From assembly GCA_964648705.1 (NCBI GenBank), contig CAZYOI010000013.1, forward strand, positions 1 through 14,147: a stretch of DNA of 14,147 nucleotides. The letters run 5' to 3'. The notes below the pieces were generated by a model. The model did no database searches. It was not told where the DNA came from and saw only the letters and a program-made list of their open reading frames with translations. Of this stretch, positions 1 through 4,112 are shown piece after piece (within the stretch, counting starts at the first letter, position 1; each line of letters begins with the position of its first letter). Made by a program: the position numbers and the translations under genes. The DNA is from CAZDXV01 sp964648705 (GTDB lineage: Bacteria; Patescibacteriota; Minisyncoccia; Minisyncoccales; GWA2-38-27).

Positions 1-23
1 TTAAACTATGGGCCCTAAAATAC

Positions 24-45
24 AGCTTTGATTATTTTCAAAGCT
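24..45 (-). terminator. Possible terminator of the cca/tRNA-Pro unit
   Basis: An inverted repeat AGCTTTGA (24-31) / TCAAAGCT (38-45) gives an 8-bp stem with a 6-nt loop. Read on the minus strand it lies about 33 nt past tRNA-Pro and is followed by GTATTTTAG, a weak U-rich tail. It would end the leftward cca-tRNA-Pro transcript. The stem is AT-rich and the U-tract is interrupted, so this is moderate support only. Bases 1-23 hold nothing I can call. Confidence 0.45.
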
Positions 46-77
46 CTCGTAAGAATAAAAACAGCTAAAAACCCTTG

Positions 78-150
78 TCAGGATGAGAGGACTTGCACCT
101 CCGTCCTCCGGTTCCCGAAACCGGCGTCCTTGCTGCTAGACCACATCCTG
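78..150 (-). tRNA. tRNA-Pro (anticodon CGG)
   Basis: A 73-nt cloverleaf folds on the minus strand. The acceptor stem is CAGGATG/CATCCTG, with C1-G72 and discriminator A73, both typical of bacterial tRNA-Pro. The anticodon stem is CCGGT/ACCGG with loop TTCGGGA, giving anticodon CGG and the G37 expected for proline. The D stem GTCT/GGAC ends in a T-G wobble. The T arm is GGAGG/CCTCT with loop TGCAAGT, so the usual T55 is G, and the D loop AGCAGCAA lacks the normal G18-G19 pair. No CCA is encoded: A73 is followed by CAAGGG. The 5' end directly touches the stop codon of the cca gene, so it should be processed from the cca mRNA. Confidence 0.9.
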
Positions 151-1596
151 TTAACTTACCCAGTACTTTTTCTTTGTCATCTTATCTCTTTTCATTTCAA
201 GCTCATTTCTTTCTTTTCTGGCCTCTGAAGCTTCTTTTTCTAGTTCTTTATCAGACAATTCTCCAAGATCCTCAATCTTATCCTTTAAAAACTTCTTATT
301 GTTCTTTTTGGGATCTGACAATACATATCCTAAAAGAACATCCAGAACCTGCCCTATTTTGGGCCCCGGCTTTATTCCAAGCATCTTCATTACATCTTCT
401 CCTGAAACTTTAAGTTTTGTAACGGATATGGGATCTCTGGACACTTTTTCAACCAAGTATTTAAGATGCCTTAATTTATAGGGTTCGGCTTTAGGCACTC
501 CGGATCCTATCCTGTCTGCCATTCTGAGCTGGATCAATTCATCCATATTCTCAAGGCCTACCTTTCTGACCAGTCTTCTTACAGAGGATTCTGAAACCTC
601 TCCTACATTGTAATAAAAAAGATGATAGCGGACCAGCCTGGCTATTTTCTCCACATCCTCTTTAGAAAATTTTAATCTGTCTAAAATTCCAGCTGCCATC
701 TTAGCTCCGACAACTTCATGGTTGTAAAAGGTAGCGTCCTCTCCTTCCCCTTCTTTGACCCTGGGCTTTGCTATATCGTGCAAAAGAGCCGCTATTCTTA
801 CATATTTGTTAAAGTTCTGTTTGGCCGCATAATCCAAAGACCTGACAGAATGCTCATAGCAGCCGTATATATGATGCTTGTTCTGGGAAACGCCGTATCC
901 CTCTTCAAGCTCCGGAATAACATACTTTAAAAGAGAAAGCTCTCTTAAAAGGTCTATTCCTTCTGCTGCCCTTTCTGACATTATAATCTTTATCAATTCG
1001 TCCCTTATTCTCTCCTTGGATATAGCCTGAAGCCAGGGAGCGTTTTCTTTAATGGCTTTTTCTGTCTTCTTCTCTATTTTAAAGCCTAAAACTGCAGCAA
1101 ACCTGACAGCTCTCATCATTCTCAAAGCGTCCTCTGAAAATCTCTCTTTAGGATCTCTCACAGCTTTAATAATCTTTTTTTCAAGGTCCTTCTTTCCGCC
1201 AAAAGGATCAACTGTCTCTTTGCCTTTTAAAGCCAAAGCGTTTACAGTAAAGTCCCTTCTAGAGAGATCGTCCTCTATGCTTTCTGCCCATCTTATCCTG
1301 TCAGGATGCCTTTTGTCTGTGTACTTTTCGTCAATTCTGTAGGGAGTAATCTCAATCTCTTTTAAGCTTGGATCTTTAGAATCTATAACCACAGTAACCG
1401 TTCCAAACTTATTGTTGGAAAAGCTTTTAGGAAAAATCTTCTCTATTTCTCCGGGCTCAGCCTTTGTAGCAATATCCCAGTCTTTCGGCTTTTCTCCCAA
1501 AAGAAGATCCCTAACGCAGCCTCCGACCAAACAGGCCTCGTATCCTTTCTTCTCTATTTTATCCAATGCTTCTTTTATCTCTTTTGGCATCTTCAT
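151..1596 (-). CDS. cca: CCA-adding tRNA nucleotidyltransferase with HD domain
   Basis: This is a class II tRNA nucleotidyltransferase that builds or repairs the 3' CCA of tRNAs in the cytoplasm from CTP and ATP. Visible motifs, numbered from the first Met (481 aa), are GGCVRD at 25-30, the metal-binding DWD at 39-41, RRDFTVNA at 113-120, the EDALR...R..RF helix at 155-166 and ERIRDE at 195-200. An HD phosphohydrolase domain follows (YEHS near 247-250, HD at 273-274). The last 40 or so residues are very charged. Length and domain order fit the longer HD-containing bacterial type. Met3 (codon at 1588-1590) is an equally good start: a TAAAAT box at 1599-1604 lies 8 nt before it, like the leaderless genes elsewhere here. 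No Shine-Dalgarno is seen. The stop TAA (151-153) abuts tRNA-Pro. A CCA-only versus A-adding split cannot be decided from sequence alone, but the full enzyme is most likely. Confidence 0.95.
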   Translation of the reverse strand: MKMPKEIKEALDKIEKKGYEACLVGGCVRDLLLGEKPKDWDIATKAEPGEIEKIFPKSFSNNKFGTVTVVIDSKDPSLKEIEITPYRIDEKYTDKRHPDRIRWAESIEDDLSRRDFTVNALALKGKETVDPFGGKKDLEKKIIKAVRDPKERFSEDALRMMRAVRFAAVLGFKIEKKTEKAIKENAPWLQAISKERIRDELIKIIMSERAAEGIDLLRELSLLKYVIPELEEGYGVSQNKHHIYGCYEHSVRSLDYAAKQNFNKYVRIAALLHDIAKPRVKEGEGEDATFYNHEVVGAKMAAGILDRLKFSKEDVEKIARLVRYHLFYYNVGEVSESSVRRLVRKVGLENMDELIQLRMADRIGSGVPKAEPYKLRHLKYLVEKVSRDPISVTKLKVSGEDVMKMLGIKPGPKIGQVLDVLLGYVLSDPKKNNKKFLKDKIEDLGELSDKELEKEASEARKERNELEMKRDKMTKKKYWVS

Positions 1597-1632
1597 ATAT
1601 TTTAGCTTAACTTAAAATCCTTCTTTTTTCAA

Positions 1633-1661
1633 TTGATTTTCAGCTTATTCTGTGGTAAATT
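1633..1661 (+). promoter_or_regulatory. Probable promoter of tRNA-Arg
   Basis: TTGATT at 1633-1638 and TAAATT at 1656-1661 are separated by 17 nt. Transcription would start near 1668, just before the tRNA 5' end at 1671. The boxes are imperfect, but spacing and position are right. Confidence 0.45.
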
Positions 1662-1670
1662 AAAAAAGCT

Positions 1671-1744
1671 ACCCCCGTAGCTCAACTGGATAGAGCGTGT
1701 GGTTTCGGCCCACAAGGTTGCAGGCTCGAATCCTGCCGGGGGTA
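1671..1744 (+). tRNA. tRNA-Arg (anticodon UCG)
   Basis: A 74-nt cloverleaf. The acceptor stem is ACCCCCG/CGGGGGT with A73. The D stem is GCTC/GAGC with loop AACTGGATA. The anticodon stem is TGTGG/CCACA with loop TTTCGGC, giving anticodon TCG, which reads CGN arginine codons. The T stem is GCAGG/CCTGC with loop CTCGAAT, so position 54 is C, not the usual T. No CCA is encoded (A73 is followed by CAAAAG). It heads a short transcript that goes on through a structured element and a terminator. Confidence 0.93.
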
Positions 1745-1757
1745 CAAAAGGGACTTT

Positions 1758-1817
1758 CCCGCGCGCGCTGCTACATCCTCCGTCAGCAAGGGGTAAAACG
1801 GAGAAAGTGCGCGCGGG
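1758..1817 (+). ncRNA. GC-rich structured RNA element, possible pseudoknot
   Basis: Thirteen nt after tRNA-Arg, CCCGCGCGC (1758-1766) pairs perfectly with GCGCGCGGG (1809-1817), a 9-bp all-GC stem. Inside it CTCCGT (1778-1783) pairs with ACGGAG (1798-1803). GCTG (1767-1770) is complementary to CAGC (1784-1787) in the loop of that inner hairpin, so an H-type pseudoknot can form. A terminator follows at 1827. It could be a small RNA released from the 3' trailer of tRNA-Arg, or a regulatory or stability element. It matches no RNA family that I recognise, and I checked it by eye against SRP RNA and several riboswitch classes. Confidence 0.4.
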
Positions 1818-1826
1818 TAAAAACAA

Positions 1827-1853
1827 AGAGCGGCTCCGGCCGCTCTCTTTATT
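1827..1853 (+). terminator. Terminator after tRNA-Arg and its structured trailer
   Basis: AGAGCGGC (1827-1834) and GCCGCTCT (1839-1846) form an 8-bp stem with the tetraloop TCCG, followed by CTTTATT. It ends the tRNA-Arg transcript and directly precedes, by a base or two, the -35 box of the next promoter. Confidence 0.7.
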
Positions 1854-1880
1854 GACAAAAAAGAGAATAAAGGTTAAGAT
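1852..1880 (+). promoter_or_regulatory. Strong sigma70-type promoter of the small membrane-peptide gene
   Basis: A consensus TTGACA at 1852-1857 and TAAGAT at 1875-1880 have the ideal 17-nt spacer. The start should be near 1887, which leaves a leader of about 29 nt. This is the best promoter in the window by match to consensus. Confidence 0.75.
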
Positions 1881-1915
1881 ATCACTACCTTAGAACTTTC
1901 AAAAGGAGAAAAGAA

Positions 1916-2002
1916 ATGAAAAAGAAAAGCTGGAAAAGATGGCTCTGGGTTTTGGTTTTTGCTCTGATAATTCTCTTAATGGTGTTAAATTGCTTTACCT
2001 AA
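1916..2002 (+). CDS. 28-aa cationic single-pass membrane peptide
   Basis: A short gene that is easily missed. ATG at 1916 follows AGGAG (1904-1908) by 7 nt, one of the few real Shine-Dalgarno sites here. The 28 codons end with TAA at 2000-2002. The peptide starts MKKKSWKRWLW, with six Lys/Arg and three Trp in the first 11 residues, and continues as a hydrophobic helix of about 16 residues ending LNCFT. A positive N-terminus and one membrane helix predict an inner-membrane peptide with the N-terminus inside. It has its own near-consensus promoter and its own terminator, so it is a complete monocistronic unit. It is not a plausible lipoprotein (VLNC is a poor lipobox and only two residues follow the Cys). 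Size and shape resemble type I toxins or regulatory membrane peptides, but no family is recognised and no function is claimed. Confidence 0.65.
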   Translation: MKKKSWKRWLWVLVFALIILLMVLNCFT

Positions 2003-2031
2003 AAAGGGCAAACAAACTTGCCCTTTTCTTT
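2002..2031 (+). terminator. Terminator of the small-peptide gene
   Basis: AAAAGGGCAA (2002-2011) and TTGCCCTTTT (2018-2027) form a perfect 10-bp stem with a 6-nt loop, followed by CTTTA. The 5' arm starts in the stop codon of the peptide gene. The 3' arm contains the -35 of the next promoter. Confidence 0.8.
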
Positions 2032-2047
2032 ATAGGTATAGTATAAT
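2018..2047 (+). promoter_or_regulatory. Promoter of the T4SS pilin gene, leaderless layout
   Basis: TTGCCC at 2018-2023 and a perfect TATAAT at 2042-2047 are 18 nt apart. The ATG of the pilin gene at 2056 lies 8 nt past the -10 box, so transcription should start at or next to the start codon. Confidence 0.65.
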
Positions 2048-2055
2048 AAAAGAAC

Positions 2056-2759
2056 ATGAAAAGGATATTTTTGTTTCTATTGATAGCTTTATTCCTCTCA
2101 ACAGCAGGAATAGTTTCTGCTTCTCTTATGCAAGGAGATGACAACGGAAGCGATGCCGGAGGATACAATCCTGATACTCCTACCCAGTTTCCGGCAGACG
2201 AAGAGGATTTTGTCCCTGTAGTTCCTGAAGATGTTTTTGAGAATCTGGAAGATTACAACATAGAAGAGGTAATGGAGGATACTTCCTTAGAGGTTAAATA
2301 CAATTTTCTAAAAGATTATCTCAGTCTGGAAAGAATCGATCAAGATATAGACAACTACCTAAGAGAAAGCCTCGGGGTAGATCCGGAAGAATTAAGAAGA
2401 GCAGCGAAAGAAGAGGGCCTTACCCCTTCGGAAGCAGCCGAAAGGGCTTTGTCTGGAAGAACTACTTCTGGCAGAACAAATTGTCCCACAGAGGGCCTTG
2501 TCCCCTGCGGAACAGAAGGATGCCCCTGTACTTTGTGCGATCTGTTTGTAATGTTCTCCCGGATAGTCAACTATATCCTCTTTAAAATAGTTCCTATAGT
2601 GGCCGCCTTTATGATAGCTGTTGGAGGATTCATGTTTATAGCAGCTTACAGCGGCAAAGCGGGACCGGATATTCTCTCCAAAGCAAAAACCCTCTTTAAA
2701 TCCGTAGTAATAGGCCTTATTCTTATCTACGCTGCCTGGCTGATTGTTAATACTTTCTT
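2056..2759 (+). CDS. T4SS-type pilin, 3' end lost in assembly gap
   Basis: A secreted membrane protein with a signal peptide (MKRIFLFLL..., likely cut after VSA at 20-22). An acidic, low-complexity region of about 110 residues follows. A cysteine cluster (C143, C151, C156, C158, C161; GLVPCG then CPCTLC) is followed by two membrane helices at about 172-197 and 214-234. The Cys motif, the helix with GGFMF and the ending AAWLIVNTF are characteristic of the T4SS pilin family common in Patescibacteria (TrbC/VirB2-like, Pfam T4SS_pilin). Related proteins normally end some 10-20 residues after this point, so little of the pilin itself may be missing. The ATG at 2056 is supported by the promoter just before it. 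The unusually long acidic N-terminal segment is not typical of the short pilins. The frame happens to stay open across the Ns into 2860-3216, but the gap length is unknown, so one 386-aa protein must not be assumed. Confidence 0.8.
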
Positions 2760-2859
2760 NNNNNNNNNNNNNNNNNNNNNNNNNNNNNNNNNNNNNNNNN
2801 NNNNNNNNNNNNNNNNNNNNNNNNNNNNNNNNNNNNNNNNNNNNNNNNNNNNNNNNNNN
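2760..2859. other. Assembly gap (100 Ns)
   Basis: Exactly 100 Ns, the conventional placeholder for a gap of unknown size. Whole genes could be missing here. Tandem pilin copies would be one natural cause of such a break. Confidence 0.98.
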
Positions 2860-3216
2860 CAACACACTACACCGACTAGAGAAAAGCCAGAAACAGGAGA
2901 AATAGTTTCTGTAAGCGATAAAGTAGACAGTGCCTGGATAGGAAGTGATGATATTACAGTAAACACGCAAGTAAGAAATACTAGCGACAAACCTAAAAAA
3001 TACAGGGCCATACTTTGGGATGGCGAAGGAGGAATTCCTGTAGAAAGAGGAGATTGGGTTACAATTGAACCCGGAGAGAGTAAGGCAATAGAAGTAAGCA
3101 CTAACTGGAAGATGAGCAGTATGGATGACCTTACAAAAGACCACTACACAATTACAGTTTCTGAAGAAGGAGGCGAAACAATAGGAAGAGTTTCAAGGCC
3201 TGTCCCCTCTCATTAA
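2860..3216 (+). CDS. C-terminal fragment with beta-sandwich-like domain
   Basis: 118 codons run from the gap edge to a TAA at 3214-3216. The sequence has the look of an extracellular all-beta Ig-like/CARDB-type domain: alternating polar and hydrophobic strands (DDITVNTQVRNTS, KKYRAILWDGEG, WVTIEPGESKAIEVS, HYTITVSEEGG). No membrane helix or Cys is present. It may be the end of the pilin-containing protein before the gap, or of a separate exported protein whose start lies in the gap. The second is favoured because T4SS pilins usually stop soon after their last helix. The frame shown is convincing as coding. Its join to the upstream part is not established. tRNA-Lys starts 4 nt after the stop. 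Confidence 0.65.
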   Translation, partial: QHTTPTREKPETGEIVSVSDKVDSAWIGSDDITVNTQVRNTSDKPKKYRAILWDGEGGIPVERGDWVTIEPGESKAIEVSTNWKMSSMDDLTKDHYTITVSEEGGETIGRVSRPVPSH

Positions 3217-3220
3217 GCAA

Positions 3221-3294
3221 GCCCCCATAGCTCAATTGGAAGTAGCAGGAAGCTCTTAACTTCAAGGTTCCAGGTTCGAGTCCTGGTGGGGGCA
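3221..3294 (+). tRNA. tRNA-Lys (anticodon CUU)
   Basis: A 74-nt cloverleaf. The acceptor stem is GCCCCCA/TGGGGGC with A73. The anticodon stem GAAG/CTTC plus a G-A apposition at 27-43 carries loop CTCTTAA, giving anticodon CTT, reading AAG. The T arm is CCAGG/CCTGG with loop TTCGAGT. The D stem GCTC/TAGC contains a C13-T22 mismatch. No CCA is encoded (A73 is followed by CAACC). It begins 4 nt after the stop of the preceding coding fragment, so it is probably cut out of that mRNA. A T-run at 3302-3307 follows. Confidence 0.9.
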
Positions 3295-3324
3295 CAACCT
3301 CTTTTTTATTTCCAATAAAAAATG

Positions 3325-3330
3325 TATAAT
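3325..3330 (+). promoter_or_regulatory. -10 box of the rpsO operon
   Basis: A perfect TATAAT lies 11 nt before the rpsO ATG, so the 5' leader would be only about 4-5 nt. No convincing -35 box is seen at the expected place (a T-run at 3302-3307). Confidence 0.5.
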
Positions 3331-3341
3331 AGTAAGAAGAT

Positions 3342-3608
3342 ATGCTAACCCAAGAAGAAAAAACTAAAATTATAGAAAAATACAAGCTTCACGAGAAGGA
3401 TACGGGCTCTGCCGAAGTTCAAATAGCCCTGCTGACAGAAGAGATAAACAGGCTCCTTTCTCATCTAAAGAAACATGCCAAAGACCTCCATTCAAAGAGA
3501 GGGCTTTTGAAAATGGTCTCCAAAAGGAGAAAGCTCTTAAAGTATCTTAAAGAGGAAGACAAAAGGAAATACAACAGCCTGGTTAAAAAAATCGGGCTTA
3601 AAAAGTAA
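3342..3608 (+). CDS. rpsO: 30S ribosomal protein S15
   Basis: An 88-aa S15 of usual length. It is a primary 16S rRNA binder that starts assembly of the 30S platform. The start MLTQEEKTKIIEKYKLHEKD and the segments TGSAEVQIALLTEEI and LHSKRGLLKMVSKRRKLLKYL are the conserved S15 helices that contact the rRNA junction. It is the first gene of an operon with a NYN nuclease and pnp. The rpsO-pnp pairing is classical in bacteria. The leader is too short for the pseudoknot-based autoregulation known in E. coli. The TAA stop at 3606-3608 is followed directly by the next ATG. Confidence 0.97.
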   Translation: MLTQEEKTKIIEKYKLHEKDTGSAEVQIALLTEEINRLLSHLKKHAKDLHSKRGLLKMVSKRRKLLKYLKEEDKRKYNSLVKKIGLKK

Positions 3609-4112
3609 ATGGTAATAAAGCACATCGGACAAAGGGTAGGCGTTTTAATAGACGTTCAAAACCTATACCATTCGGCTAAAAACCTCTACGGAGCCCGGGT
3701 CAACTTCCGAGAAGTACTGAAGCTGGCTGTCAGTAAAAGGAATCTCATCCGGGCTTTTGCTTATGTTGTCAGAACAAAAACAGGAGAAGAAAAGGCCTTT
3801 CACGAGGCCCTGTCCAAACTGGGCATTGAAATGAGGGTTAAAGACCTTCAGGAGTTCTACGGAGGAGCTAAAAAAGCCGACTGGGACGTAGGCTTGGCAA
3901 TTGACGCTATAAAGCTGGCTTCTAACACAGATACATTGGTTCTGGTGTCGGGAGACGGAGACTTTGTTCCTTTGGTTGAATACCTCAAAAACCAAGGGAA
4001 AAGAGTTGAAGTTCTCGCTTTCGGAAGATCTGCTTCCTCTCATTTGAGAGAAGAAGCAGACGAGTTCATAGATTTAGAAAATTCACCTAATAAATTCTTG
4101 CTAAAAAAATGA
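3609..4112 (+). CDS. NYN-domain (LabA/DUF88-like) putative ribonuclease
   Basis: A 167-aa single-domain protein of the NYN family, which has the PIN-like nuclease fold. The conserved acidic set is visible: D15 with N18 (GVLIDVQNLYHS), D91/D93 (KADWDVGLAIDA), D99, and D116/D118 in VSGDGDF. These would bind the catalytic Mg2+. Many relatives are annotated as LabA-like or NYN proteins, and several NYN proteins cleave RNA. The gene starts right after the rpsO stop and its TGA overlaps the pnp ATG (ATGA at 4109-4112), so translation is probably coupled. Position between rpsO and pnp supports a role in RNA processing or decay, but that is inference. The substrate is unknown. Confidence 0.85.
   Translation: MVIKHIGQRVGVLIDVQNLYHSAKNLYGARVNFREVLKLAVSKRNLIRAFAYVVRTKTGEEKAFHEALSKLGIEMRVKDLQEFYGGAKKADWDVGLAIDAIKLASNTDTLVLVSGDGDFVPLVEYLKNQGKRVEVLAFGRSASSHLREEADEFIDLENSPNKFLLKK

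Noticed and set aside
1758..1850. SRP RNA or a known riboswitch downstream of tRNA-Arg
   Set aside because: The conserved SRP tetraloop/GGAAGCAGC-type core is absent and I could not match the loops to preQ1, fluoride or cyclic-di-GMP motifs.
1629..1893. Open frames over tRNA-Arg with GSNPAGG or PAGFEPATL-like peptides
   Set aside because: These peptides are typical false translations of tRNA genes.
2392..3144. Open frame of 250 codons on the minus strand through the N gap
   Set aside because: It is antisense to convincing coding sequence on both sides and stays open partly because Ns hide stops.
3152..3385. Minus-strand open frame with PPGLEPGTL-like peptide
   Set aside because: False translation of the tRNA-Lys gene on the opposite strand.
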